Assembly: GCA_002392915.1 (NCBI GenBank)
Contig: DGHQ01000025.1
Location: forward strand, 140,856-170,914
Length of the DNA: 30,059 nucleotides
Source of the DNA: Bacteroidales bacterium UBA3844
Lineage (GTDB): Bacteria; Bacteroidota; Bacteroidia; Bacteroidales; Paludibacteraceae
Direction of reading: 5' to 3'
In this document: in pieces, positions 7,627-16,699 of the stretch
How the letters are laid out: each line of letters starts with the position of its first letter
How positions within the stretch are numbered: the stretch's first letter is position 1
Translations under genes and position numbers: made by a program
Notes under the pieces: generated by a model
What the model saw: only the letters and a program-made list of their open reading frames with translations
Database searches by the model: none
What the model was told of the DNA's origin: nothing

Positions 7627-8759
7627 GTGAATGGAAGGAATGCACGATTGATAGTATTGGGAAAATTATAACTGGAAAAACTCCAAGAACAGCCATTGAA
7701 GGAAATTATGGAGGGGAAATACCATTTTTAACACCTTCTGATGATTTATCTGTCAAACATGTAGATAACACAAAAAGATATCTGACGCAACAGGGTTTAG
7801 AAGAGGTAAAAAACTGTCTAATCCCGGCTAATTCTATATGTGTAAGCTGTATTGGTTCCGATTTGGGAAAAGTTGTAATGACACAAGAAAATACAGTAAC
7901 AAACCAGCAAATCAACTCAATTATTCCGAACAAAGATTACGATTCTGATTTTGTTTATTATTTGATGATTTTGGTCGGCGAAGAACTAAATTCTTTAGGG
8001 AAAACTTCCACAGCCGTACCAATCGTAAACAAAAAAACGTTTTCGGAATGGAAGATATCAGTTCCTACCCTCCCAACTCAGCAACGCATCGCCTCAATCC
8101 TTTCCTCTCTCGATGCAAAGATTGAGAACAACAACAAGATAAATGCGAAGTTGGAGGAGATAGCACAAAACTTGTTTAAGGAGTGGTTCGTGGATTTCGG
8201 TCCTTTCAAAAACGGCAAGTTCGTGGAGAGTGAATTGGGGTTGATTCCTGAAGGTTGGAGAGTGGGAACTCTGGGAGAAATTCTTGATATAAAATATGGC
8301 AAAGATCATAAGAAATTGGGAAATGGACAAATCCCCGTATATGGGTCTGGTGGTTTGATGAGATATGCAAATAAGTACCTCTATGACCAAGAATCCGTAC
8401 TCATACCAAGAAAGGGAACTTTGAACAACATCATGTATGTAACTGAGCCATTCTGGACTGTTGATACGATGTTTTATTCAGAAGTTAAAATTCCAAACAG
8501 TGCAATTTTTGCATATCAGTTTCTAAGTCAAAAGGATATGAACCAACTAAATTCAGGAACGTCCATTCCTAGCATGACAACAGAAATCTTGAATAAACAA
8601 AAATTGTCTATTTCCTCAGAAAAAGTCATGCAAGAATATAACAACATAGTAAAAAGCCTCTATGACCAAATAAAACATAATAAATTAGAGGCATCAAAAC
8701 TCTCAACTCTTAGAGACACCCTTCTACCGAAGTTGATGTCAGGAGAGATTGAAGTTTGA
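7623..8759 (+). CDS. hsdS: Type I R-M specificity subunit
   Basis: HsdS selects the bipartite DNA target and holds the M and R subunits. At 378 aa it has two target-recognition domains (about 1-150 and 205-345). Each begins with the typical signature (WKECTIDSIGKIITGKTP; LIPEGWRVGTLGEILDI). They are joined by the central conserved helix (LPTQQRIASILSSLDAKIE, about 150-195) and closed by a second helix ending TLLPKLMSGEIEV. Its start overlaps the preceding membrane protein gene (ATGA). The hsdR start is 17 bp downstream. TRD1 is preceded by a short leader only, so the gene looks complete. No inverted-repeat partner hsdS fragments are nearby, so phase-variable shuffling is not evident. Confidence 0.92.
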   Translation: MSEWKECTIDSIGKIITGKTPRTAIEGNYGGEIPFLTPSDDLSVKHVDNTKRYLTQQGLEEVKNCLIPANSICVSCIGSDLGKVVMTQENTVTNQQINSIIPNKDYDSDFVYYLMILVGEELNSLGKTSTAVPIVNKKTFSEWKISVPTLPTQQRIASILSSLDAKIENNNKINAKLEEIAQNLFKEWFVDFGPFKNGKFVESELGLIPEGWRVGTLGEILDIKYGKDHKKLGNGQIPVYGSGGLMRYANKYLYDQESVLIPRKGTLNNIMYVTEPFWTVDTMFYSEVKIPNSAIFAYQFLSQKDMNQLNSGTSIPSMTTEILNKQKLSISSEKVMQEYNNIVKSLYDQIKHNKLEASKLSTLRDTLLPKLMSGEIEV

Positions 8760-8775
8760 TTTAAAAACACTGATT

Positions 8776-11700
8776 ATGGATAAATTTGACGAAGCAGCAT
8801 ACGAAGACGCACTGATGTCTCTGTTTGAAAGTCTTGGCTATGAACGTGTTTATGGTCCAGATTTGACAGGTCGTGACTACACAAATCCACTGTTGGATGA
8901 TGTGGTCGTGTCGTCACTGTCTCATATCAACAAGCTTTCCGACAATGCAATCAAAGAGGCTTTGCGTAAGCTAAAGCAGATTGAAGGTGCGAATCTTGCA
9001 GAGCGTAACTTCAAATTCACTCAGCTGATGCAGAATGGCGTGGAGGTGAGCTACTCCAATGCTCAGCATGAAACTAAATATGATATAGTCAAACTTATTG
9101 ATTTTGATAATCCTAAGAACAACACACTCCAGATTATCAACCAATACACGATGAAGGGTTCTGATATCAAACGTCCTGATATGGTTGTGATGGTCAATGG
9201 TATTCCATTGGTGATTATCGAATTGAAATCTCCTAGCAGAAAAGAGACTGACGCAAGCGAAGCATACCTTCAGTTGCGAAACTATATGAAAGTCATCCCA
9301 GACATATTCACTTTCAACGCATTCAGCGTGATGAGTGACATGGCTGAGACGAAGATTGGCACTATCACTGCCAATGAAGACCGCTATATGTCGTGGAAGA
9401 ATCCAGACGGAAAAATCGCAGACTACGATACAATATTCAAGAATGTCTTCCATCCCAACGTCTTCCTTAAAATCCTAAAGAATTATATTCTATGGGATGA
9501 AAATGGAATCGACAGCAAGAAGATTCTTGCAGGTTACCACCAATTCTATGCGGTGGAAAAGGCTGCGGTCAGAGCGGAAAAGGCTGTTAATGGGAATGGT
9601 CAGATTGGAGTGTTCTGGCACACACAAGGTTCAGGAAAGAGCCTCAGCATGGTGATGTTTGCCCATCATCCTGTGATACAGCAGATGAATGCGACTATCA
9701 TTGTAATTACAGACCGTAACGACCTAGACGACCAGCTCTTCGGACAATTCAGTCGCACCAAGACTTTTTTGAGACAGACTGCATCGCAAGCCACAGACAG
9801 AAATAATCTTCGTGAACTTCTTAAAAACCGTGTGAGTGGAGGAATCATCTTCACCACAATGCAGAAGTTTGAGGAATACGATTCCCCTTTGAGCGAAAGA
9901 AAGAATATTATCGTAATGACCGACGAAGCACATCGAGGTCAGTATGGAATGGAAGAGAAGGTAGACAAGGAAGGTCGAGTACATATCGGTACTGCAAGGA
10001 AAATCCGCAATTCGCTTCCTAACGCATCTTTTATCGGATTTACAGGGACTCCGATTTCAAACAAAGACCGAGATACACAAGAGGTATTCGGCGACTACAT
10101 TGATGTGTATGATATGACTCAGGCTGTAGAAGACGGTGCTACTATGCCAGTTTACTACGAAAGCAGAGTCATCAAACTGAAACTAGATGAGGAGGTTCTG
10201 AAACAGATTGACGACGAGTATGACTTGTTGAGACAGGAAGGAGCAAATGAATCTGACATTGAGCAGAACAAGAAAGAGATGAGCCACATGGATGCTTTAT
10301 TGGGAACAAAAGAGACAATAAACTCACTTGTGGAAGATATACTGAAGCATTACGAAGAAAACCGACAGTACGTCTGCGGAGGAAAAGCAATGATTGTAGC
10401 CTACTCCCGTCCGATAGCGATGAAGATTTACAATCGCATTCTAGAATTGCGTTCCGATTGGACAGAGAAAGTCAAAGTCGTTATGACGAGTGGCAATCAA
10501 GACCCAGAGGAATGGCAAGACATAATCGGCAGCAAGGCATACAAGAAAGATTTGGCAGCCAAGTTCAAAGATGTAAACAGTGAACTGAAAATAGTCATCG
10601 TAGTAGATATGTGGCTGACAGGCTTTGATGTACCGTCGCTTGCCACAATGTATGTCTACAAACCGATGAAGGGGCACAACTTGATGCAGGCGATAGCCCG
10701 TGTGAATCGAGTTTTCCCAGAGAAAGCAGGAGGTCTGATTGTAGATTATGTGGGAATAGCAGCCGCACTACGCAAAGCTATGAACGTCTACACAAATCGT
10801 GACAGAAAGCGTTTTTCAAATCCGAACATAAAGGACACTGCATACGAGAAATTTAAAGAGCACATGCAGTTGTGTAAGGATATGCTTCACGGATTCGATT
10901 TCAGCAATTTCCAAAAGACCGATAATGCAGGAAGGGCTAAGCTGATTCAAGGAGGAGTGAACTTCCTGATGGGCACAGACAAAGCAAATGAGGAAGAAAT
11001 TTTTCTACGCAATGCAGCGTTGCTAAATAGCAGTGTTACGCTATGTCGTTCTCTTTTAAGCGAGGAAGAACGCTATGACGCAGCATATATGGAATCAGTA
11101 AGGACAATCATCAACAGGTTCCTAAAACCTGGTAAAATATCAAAGAAACAAATCAACGAACGCATCTCTGCCCTACTACAGCAAAGTGTCAAGAATGACG
11201 GAGTTGTAAGTTTGTTTGACCAGAAGACTGAGTTCAGCCTCTTCGATGAGAAATTCGTGGAAGAGGTCAAGAATATGAAGGAGAAGAACATTGCCGCCCA
11301 ACTGTTAGCAAAACTGTTGAGAGGTAAAGTGAGTGCGATGAGTGACATGAGTATCGTGCAGGGAGAGACATTCAGTAAGATGCTTGAAGACACACTGTCA
11401 AGATATTTAAAAGGCTTAATCAACAACGAAGAGGTAATCAAAGAGTTGTTGAAGATGGCAGAAGAAATCGCAGAAGCACACAAAACAGGAGAGAAACTTG
11501 GGTTGACTCCAGAGGAAAAGGCATTCTACGATGCCCTTACAAAGCCACAGGCTGTAAAAGATTTCTACGAGAACACAGAATTGGTAGCGATGACAAAAGA
11601 GCTGACCGAGATGCTCCGTAAGAACAACACCATCGACTGGTATCGCAGAGAATCAGAGCGTGCAAATATGCGTCGTCTTGTCAAGCGTCTGCTAAAGAAA

Positions 11701-11784
11701 TACAAATACCCACCTGAAGAAGCTGAAGACGCAATGAACGATGTGTTGAAGCAGTGTGAACAGTGGGTGGATAATAATAATTGA
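8776..11784 (+). CDS. hsdR: Type I R-M restriction/translocase subunit
   Basis: HsdR is the DNA translocase and nuclease of the complex. From the ATG at 8776 it is 1002 aa, normal for the family; a TTG at 8749 overlapping hsdS is less likely. The nuclease core is PD-(D/E)xK: D135 (RPDMVV) and E149-x-K151 (IIELKS). The motor has TQGSGKS (283-289, Walker A), DEAH (383-386), GFTGTP (motif III) and QAIARVNR (motif VI). The C-terminal ~300 residues are helical, as expected for HsdM contact. No disruption is seen, so only hsdM is damaged in this system. Operon position is between hsdS and the glycosylase gene. Confidence 0.95.
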   Translation: MDKFDEAAYEDALMSLFESLGYERVYGPDLTGRDYTNPLLDDVVVSSLSHINKLSDNAIKEALRKLKQIEGANLAERNFKFTQLMQNGVEVSYSNAQHETKYDIVKLIDFDNPKNNTLQIINQYTMKGSDIKRPDMVVMVNGIPLVIIELKSPSRKETDASEAYLQLRNYMKVIPDIFTFNAFSVMSDMAETKIGTITANEDRYMSWKNPDGKIADYDTIFKNVFHPNVFLKILKNYILWDENGIDSKKILAGYHQFYAVEKAAVRAEKAVNGNGQIGVFWHTQGSGKSLSMVMFAHHPVIQQMNATIIVITDRNDLDDQLFGQFSRTKTFLRQTASQATDRNNLRELLKNRVSGGIIFTTMQKFEEYDSPLSERKNIIVMTDEAHRGQYGMEEKVDKEGRVHIGTARKIRNSLPNASFIGFTGTPISNKDRDTQEVFGDYIDVYDMTQAVEDGATMPVYYESRVIKLKLDEEVLKQIDDEYDLLRQEGANESDIEQNKKEMSHMDALLGTKETINSLVEDILKHYEENRQYVCGGKAMIVAYSRPIAMKIYNRILELRSDWTEKVKVVMTSGNQDPEEWQDIIGSKAYKKDLAAKFKDVNSELKIVIVVDMWLTGFDVPSLATMYVYKPMKGHNLMQAIARVNRVFPEKAGGLIVDYVGIAAALRKAMNVYTNRDRKRFSNPNIKDTAYEKFKEHMQLCKDMLHGFDFSNFQKTDNAGRAKLIQGGVNFLMGTDKANEEEIFLRNAALLNSSVTLCRSLLSEEERYDAAYMESVRTIINRFLKPGKISKKQINERISALLQQSVKNDGVVSLFDQKTEFSLFDEKFVEEVKNMKEKNIAAQLLAKLLRGKVSAMSDMSIVQGETFSKMLEDTLSRYLKGLINNEEVIKELLKMAEEIAEAHKTGEKLGLTPEEKAFYDALTKPQAVKDFYENTELVAMTKELTEMLRKNNTIDWYRRESERANMRRLVKRLLKKYKYPPEEAEDAMNDVLKQCEQWVDNNN

Positions 11785-11803
11785 TTGAAGAAAGAAGAAT
11801 AAA

Positions 11804-12640
11804 ATGGTACGGATAATGTGGAAAAAAATAGAGCATAAATGGAAAGGGTCTGATATAGAACTTAAAGTTCCTGATTGTGTGAAAAAAGAATACGAAGATG
11901 ACGATATAATCTGTTATCCTCCAGCAAAAGAACTTTTCACCGCCTTTAATCTGTGTCACTTTAATAAAGTACGAGTTGTAATAATCGGACAAGACCCATA
12001 TCCAGGAGAAGGAGAAGCTGACGGCATGGCATTTTCGATGAAAGAATTAAAAAAAGATTCAAACTCGTTATACTCATATATCATTCCTAGGCTTAAAGAG
12101 GTCTATGGTAAAGACATACATACAGACGGAGGTGATTTATCAAATTGGGCAAAGCAAGGTGTTTTGTTGTTAAATTCAGCTTTATCCTATATGGTTCCTA
12201 TAGAAAAGCAAATATACAAATTGAATAAAGAGAAAAAGAAAACTACAAAACATGTAAATAAATTAAAAACAGCAAAGGGGGAAGCCCCTCATTTAAAAAG
12301 AATTAAAGAAATAGAAGATAAAATCTCCAGATTAAAATCTAAAAATCACCCACAAGACAACCATTGGAAAGATTTAATCATAAAAGTCTTGCAAAGGATA
12401 AATAATATAAATAACCGTAAAATATGTTTTTTACTATGGGGTGCACATGCTGTCAACATTTTTAATGAAGCGGTTGATAAGCCTAATCATATCGTCCTCA
12501 CATGTGCCCACCCAAGCCCTAAAGCAAACAGAGCAAACTTTCCATTCGCCAAAAATCATCATTTCACAACAGTAAATATGATTCAAAGCTTGCAGAATGA
12601 AGAAGAAATAGATTGGTCTATACCAGGACCTAAGAAATAG
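11804..12640 (+). CDS. Family-1 uracil-DNA glycosylase with a Lys-rich insertion
   Basis: The enzyme removes uracil from DNA and leaves abasic sites. Motif A is GQDPYP (62-67; catalytic D64, with Pro in place of the usual His at 67), the base-recognition Asn is N124 (GVLLLNSAL), and the leucine-loop motif is HPSP (236-239). At 278 aa it is about 50 longer than housekeeping Ung. The excess is a helical Lys/Glu-rich insert at about 135-180, where ordinary Ung passes directly to the conserved Trp (here W188). It lies 19 bp after hsdR and 12 bp before the GIY-YIG gene, so it is in the R-M transcript. A cargo role against phage DNA or uracil-containing intermediates is likelier than housekeeping repair; this is inference. 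A second ATG four codons in is an alternative start. Confidence 0.88.
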   Translation: MVRIMWKKIEHKWKGSDIELKVPDCVKKEYEDDDIICYPPAKELFTAFNLCHFNKVRVVIIGQDPYPGEGEADGMAFSMKELKKDSNSLYSYIIPRLKEVYGKDIHTDGGDLSNWAKQGVLLLNSALSYMVPIEKQIYKLNKEKKKTTKHVNKLKTAKGEAPHLKRIKEIEDKISRLKSKNHPQDNHWKDLIIKVLQRINNINNRKICFLLWGAHAVNIFNEAVDKPNHIVLTCAHPSPKANRANFPFAKNHHFTTVNMIQSLQNEEEIDWSIPGPKK

Positions 12641-12652
12641 AACATAACTTAT

Positions 12653-13282
12653 ATGGAATACGGAATAGTTTATCTACTTACAAATCCCGTCATGCCAGGT
12701 TTGGTAAAGATTGGAATGACGACACGAGAGTATATGGATGCGAGGCTGAAGGAACTCTACAGCACAGGTGTCCCTGTTCCTTTCGAGTGCCAGTATGCAT
12801 GCAAGGTGAAGAAAACCGAGTGTGCCAAAATTGAGAAAGCCCTACACACTGCATTCTCTCCACAGCGTATAAATGCCAATCGTGAATTCTTTAAAATACA
12901 GGTTGAACAAGCAAAGGCAATTCTAGAACTGTTCAACATTGAGGACATCACAGATGAGGTAACCGATGAGATGGAAAACGACCTGACAACAGAAGATAAG
13001 GTTGCGACTCAGAATGCAAAACCACGTCGCCCTTCATTAAGTTTCTACGAAATGGGAATGAAGGATGGAGAGGTTCTAACTTGGAAAGACGACCCATCAA
13101 TTTTTGTAGTCATCAAGTCAGATAGAAAAGTCACTTACAATGGTGAAGAAGTTTCCATTAGTGCATTGTCAGCACAGTTGAAGGGATACAATGTCAAGCA
13201 TATCTCACCAGGCAGTTATTGGCTATATAACGACCGTCTTCTTGATGATATATACAATGAAACATATCCTTTTGAGGAATAA
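12653..13282 (+). CDS. GIY-YIG (T5orf172-type) nuclease with C-terminal RAMA-like domain
   Basis: 209 aa. Residues 1-100 are a GIY-YIG fold of the T5orf172/MUG113 type: GIVYLL and KIGMT stand for the two signature strands, followed by ARLKEL (catalytic Arg) and the family's E-x(3)-H block IEKALHTAFSPQRINANREFF. An acidic linker (about 103-125) leads to a ~75-residue C-terminal domain (FYEMGMKDGEVLTW ... VTYNGEEVSISALSAQL) that resembles RAMA-type domains found with restriction enzymes and methylases. Last gene of the R-M operon, followed by a hairpin terminator. It probably cuts or nicks DNA; in this context the abasic sites made by the neighbour glycosylase or modified phage DNA are candidate substrates. 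The C-terminal assignment is by eye. Confidence 0.8.
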   Translation: MEYGIVYLLTNPVMPGLVKIGMTTREYMDARLKELYSTGVPVPFECQYACKVKKTECAKIEKALHTAFSPQRINANREFFKIQVEQAKAILELFNIEDITDEVTDEMENDLTTEDKVATQNAKPRRPSLSFYEMGMKDGEVLTWKDDPSIFVVIKSDRKVTYNGEEVSISALSAQLKGYNVKHISPGSYWLYNDRLLDDIYNETYPFEE

Positions 13283-13310
13283 AAAGCTGTCGGAAACACA
13301 AAATATAAAG

Positions 13311-13335
13311 GTGTCGGAAATTTATTTTCCGACAC
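13311..13335. terminator. Hairpin at the end of the R-M operon
   Basis: GTGTCGGAAA (13311-13320) pairs perfectly with 13326-13335 across TTTAT. A further copy of TGTCGGAAA is at 13288-13296 and a third, TTGTCGAAA, begins the next palindrome. It lies between convergent genes and may serve both strands; the T-tract is weak. Confidence 0.55.
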
Positions 13336-13392
13336 ATCTTACTCCTAAATATCGACATTTATTTAAACCTACAAATCAACAAGTTAACATAA

Positions 13393-13411
13393 TTGTCGAA
13401 AATTTCGACAA
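13393..13411. repeat. 19-bp palindrome related to the terminator stem
   Basis: TTGTCGAAA-A-TTTCGACAA is a perfect inverted repeat 58 bp after the operon hairpin and shares its TGTCG-AAA core. Function unknown; a second terminator or a protein site. Confidence 0.5.
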
Positions 13412-13500
13412 CACTTCACCACCCACTATTATGAGTTTGGAAGCAGGGGGGATAAGCATGAAATAATTACCGACAAGAGATATTTCTGGCAATCAGATGT

Positions 13501-15414
13501 CTACTCTATTTTCTTCTCCAATCTCACACTATTCACTCCTCCTGGTCTGGTTCGTTCTAAGTGAAAATAGCTCTCTAGGTCTGTTGCTTTAGCCGTCTTT
13601 TTCAAACTTAAATCATCGTAGATTTTCTGCAATCTCTTCTTCGCATCCTCGTATGAAATCACATCTCCGACATGAAATGAGCCTCTGATTTGTTTCTCTA
13701 TTTTATTCAGTCCAAAATCACAATCCATCTCGTTTTGCAATCGTGAACGTTGGTACAAATTTGCCTTGATTCTCTTTGGTCCGAGGGTACGATAAAACTG
13801 ATGAAATTCATAATCAATCACACCAACACTCTTTTGTTCCACCGCATTTTGCAAATAAGGGAAAGTTGCAAGAAAATCACAATATGCCTTCATCCTCACA
13901 GTAAAATCCTTTGTGGATTCGAATTTCTCTAACAACTCAGAAAGAGGGCTTTTGCTACATACTTGATCCATTGCCGAGATCACTTGAATCTCATCAGCAA
14001 AGTTATTGTTTCTGATATCCCAAGCTCGAATCTCACTCATCATGACCAGAAAATTCTTCTTAGGTTCCCACTCCTTCGTAACCTCGTTCTGACAGAAGGA
14101 AAGGTAATCATACATAAATCCTGATTGTTGATGAGCACTTTTAACCTGCCCTATCTTATACGACCTCGCTTGACCACTAAGATTAGAAAATGAAGCCATC
14201 TCCGATTGAGTCAATTCAATTTTGCTTTGGACATGCTGGTAAAAATCTTGGATGTCTTCCAAAATCTTGTTCTTAGTGGTCTTGAAGAACATTGTAGCAT
14301 TGTACTTGAACACGTTGGAGTCAAGACGTTGTCTTCCAATAATCTGCTCTATGTCTATTGAAATATCTAAAGCCAAGTTATTAAGATTCGGATCAGCAAA
14401 AATATATGAGTACCCACTTGGATGATATAAGTCAACTCCTTCAAAAGCACATCTTGTCACAAATGTATATGTTTTGTGTTGCTCTCCTTCCTTTTGAGGA
14501 GAACCTATTTGAAAGCCAACCTTCTTCAACTTTGCAACATTTTTGTCGTTAGTCTTACTACACATTACGTTGCATTCTGATTGTAACAGGTCATTTCTCT
14601 TGATAGCAGAAATGATATCATCTACTGAGTTCAAGTAGAACACAGCTTGCTCTGCTTTATAAGGGACTCCATTTATGGTCTTGGTCTCAAAATATCCCAA
14701 TGTCTTATATTTGGCAATAATACCATCTATCTCATTGCGTAATGATTTGACTTTTTTCTTCAGTATATCTGGTTTAACAACTCTCCCAGGTTCATCACTT
14801 TCCCAATCTAACTCTATGTAGGGAAGATCTTTAAACTCAGGAATCTCATCCAAATAATTCTCCAAATATGGTGTTGCGGATAGGAAAATGACATTTTTGA
14901 TTCGTCTGAGACTTTGAAGATAATTCAGTACAACATCACCCTTAAATGCAGCATCGGTAAAGATACACTGCATTTCATCACTAACCACAGAAAACCGTTC
15001 CAACTCATGTCTTGAGTCCAAGACATCAATTACGTGATGTAAAGAATCGACTGTAACTAAAATTTTGGGAGATTTCGAAGTTCCAAAACTAGCAATCGGT
15101 GTATTACAATGGTCCAAATAACAACGTAATCTCGACATATTGTTAGCTAAAGCATCTATCCCCATATCATCAGCTTCCTTGAACAAATGTACATCGTTCT
15201 TATGCAAATCAGACTCTGCCTTACACAACAACAACTCTGATCTATGAGAACATAAAATTATAGGTCTATCATTTTTCAGAAACAAGGTTGTTGCTCCACA
15301 TCCAGTCAATCTTTTGTTTAGAATAACTTTATCTTGTGGGATCATTCTCAAAAAATCAGTCCATTCCGATAATTTCCTAATACCTGACGGGACTTTGACA
15401 ATTGTTTTTTTCAT
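13501..15414 (-). CDS. SF2 helicase-like protein with Lys-less P-loop
   Basis: 637 aa. It has the frame of an SF2 (DEAD/DEAH-like) motor: a motif I-like TGCGATT (37-43), motif II SDEMQ (D146-E147), motif III SATP (179-182) and motif VI QIIGRQR (357-363). Motif I lacks the usual Lys (GxGKT would be expected), so ATP use may be altered. The family is familiar to me from Bacteroidota mobile DNA and phages as DEAD/DEAH helicase-like proteins; the last ~220 residues are unique helical sequence. It is a lone minus-strand gene convergent to the R-M operon, with no consensus promoter seen in its leader. Role in replication, recombination or defence is open. Confidence 0.8.
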   Translation of the reverse strand: MKKTIVKVPSGIRKLSEWTDFLRMIPQDKVILNKRLTGCGATTLFLKNDRPIILCSHRSELLLCKAESDLHKNDVHLFKEADDMGIDALANNMSRLRCYLDHCNTPIASFGTSKSPKILVTVDSLHHVIDVLDSRHELERFSVVSDEMQCIFTDAAFKGDVVLNYLQSLRRIKNVIFLSATPYLENYLDEIPEFKDLPYIELDWESDEPGRVVKPDILKKKVKSLRNEIDGIIAKYKTLGYFETKTINGVPYKAEQAVFYLNSVDDIISAIKRNDLLQSECNVMCSKTNDKNVAKLKKVGFQIGSPQKEGEQHKTYTFVTRCAFEGVDLYHPSGYSYIFADPNLNNLALDISIDIEQIIGRQRLDSNVFKYNATMFFKTTKNKILEDIQDFYQHVQSKIELTQSEMASFSNLSGQARSYKIGQVKSAHQQSGFMYDYLSFCQNEVTKEWEPKKNFLVMMSEIRAWDIRNNNFADEIQVISAMDQVCSKSPLSELLEKFESTKDFTVRMKAYCDFLATFPYLQNAVEQKSVGVIDYEFHQFYRTLGPKRIKANLYQRSRLQNEMDCDFGLNKIEKQIRGSFHVGDVISYEDAKKRLQKIYDDLSLKKTAKATDLESYFHLERTRPGGVNSVRLEKKIE

Positions 15415-15539
15415 GTTTTTAATAATTTAGTTTACAGAGTACAAACAATATCTTTCTCATTGATAAGGAATTATTGGGATACAACTGCCTTTTTTTATAT
15501 TAGAAATAATAAGATATGTAATATAGGAATTGGAAAAAG

Positions 15540-15720
15540 TCAATATAAGGTTAGAGTAAAAGTCGTAAGACTCATCTTTGGATAGTCAGGACAACGGAGT
15601 GACTATCCATTGAATGTATATAAATCATTGAGATCCTTATCTAAGAATATCATAAATGGTCTTTTGTTCTTACAATTTTTTTGACCTAGCCATTATCTGG
15701 TCAGACAATGGCTACCTATT
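15540..15720. other. Structured non-coding stretch with three hairpins
   Basis: In the 543-bp gap before the next gene there are three hairpins in a row: AGTC-GTAA-GACT at about 15561-15572; a perfect 10-bp stem TGGATAGTCA (15579-15588 with 15600-15609, 11-base loop); and TAGCCATT-a-TCTG paired with CAGA-c-AATGGCTA (15687-15714). None ends in a T-tract. No ORF is supported. A small RNA, or operators flanking the leader of the next operon, are possible. The rest of 15415-15957 is AT-rich without other visible features. Confidence 0.4.
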
Positions 15721-15957
15721 TCTCCAGAAGTCGAAATAACCCATAATAAGAAAAACTATTTTTTTTATTTAGGAATACAATAAATCATCATTTCTATTCT
15801 ATTGTTCTGTTCTATTGTGCTCTGCCAACTTTCCCTATTTGCTATTACTTCAAAGCAATAAATATGGAGCCCAAATCCCTTCAGTCTCTAATATTTGAAA
15901 AAAATGGAGTTTAAATCACAATTATTTCTTATATATGACAAAAAAAATAAATAATCT

Positions 15958-16269
15958 ATGAAAGAATACATTTATTTTATGTTGGCGACAGAATACAAGC
16001 CACCATCAACAATTAAAAAAGAGACTGAAAATAACGACAATATCAAAATGAGAATAGTCGAAACAGATGACGTATTCGAAAAAGATGTTGAGACACTTCG
16101 TCAGTCTTATGGATTGGAAAAAAATTCCACGATTGAATTGACACTTAAACAAGCTTTAGAACTTATGCCTCGGAAAAGGAAAAGATCTGATGCTTACAAG
16201 AAACTTCAGAAACACCTACAGAGTGAGTATGGAGTAATATTAAAATTTAAAAAAAACAATAAATTATGA
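15958..16269 (+). CDS. Hypothetical protein (103 aa), first of an overlapping pair
   Basis: Unrecognised. A charged soluble protein, start MKEYIYFMLATEYKPPSTIK, with a basic tail (MPRKRKRSDAYKKLQKHL) that could contact nucleic acid. Its TGA overlaps the next ATG (ATGA), so the pair is translationally coupled. The two genes stand alone between structured non-coding DNA on both sides, which is unusual. The start follows an A-rich stretch (ATGACAAAAAAAATAAATAATCT) typical of the phylum. Confidence 0.6.
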   Translation: MKEYIYFMLATEYKPPSTIKKETENNDNIKMRIVETDDVFEKDVETLRQSYGLEKNSTIELTLKQALELMPRKRKRSDAYKKLQKHLQSEYGVILKFKKNNKL

Positions 16270-16649
16270 TATTTAAATTTATAGGAAAGACGTGGAACAC
16301 AACGAAGAATTCCACTCTTGATTTTCAACAAGCATTAGATCAATTTGTTGGAGTTGAAGGAGCTGCAACGATAACCTTAGATGAGATAATTACCAACAAA
16401 AAAGTTCGAATAACTATATGTAGATCATATAAAGATTATCAAATCAAAGCAAAAGATCCTTATCTAGATATTTTCGACAAGTTCATCATATTCGGCAAGA
16501 AAGAGTTTATACCATTCACGTCAACATCCTACTTCTCATACCGTTGTTCATTTGACGATGTTGAGAACAAGTATAACACAAAAAGCCTAAAACTGAAAAT
16601 AGTCTCACAAAGTCCAACAGAATTTGTAGTTGAAATCGAGAAAGTATAA
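16266..16649 (+). CDS. Hypothetical protein (127 aa), second of the pair
   Basis: Unrecognised. The composition suggests a small beta-rich soluble protein (alternating ITLDEII, VRITIC, FIIFG, LKLKIVSQS, FVVEIEKV). No signal, membrane span or catalytic motif is evident. It overlaps the 103-aa gene by 4 bp (ATGA), so the products probably act together. A structured RNA candidate with its own terminator begins about 100 bp downstream. Confidence 0.6.
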   Translation: MIFKFIGKTWNTTKNSTLDFQQALDQFVGVEGAATITLDEIITNKKVRITICRSYKDYQIKAKDPYLDIFDKFIIFGKKEFIPFTSTSYFSYRCSFDDVENKYNTKSLKLKIVSQSPTEFVVEIEKV

Positions 16650-16699
16650 TAAAAAAATACTTTTATAATCGCCCCATTCCCTTATACGTGAGAATTAAA

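Noticed and set aside
7623..8759. Phase-variable hsdS locus
   Set aside because: Only one hsdS with two distinct TRDs is present and I saw no partial hsdS copies or inverted repeats nearby.
13191..13466. 91-aa plus-strand ORF at the end of the GIY-YIG gene
   Set aside because: Overlaps the nuclease gene by 92 bp in another frame and runs through two palindromes and the operon terminator; no coding character.
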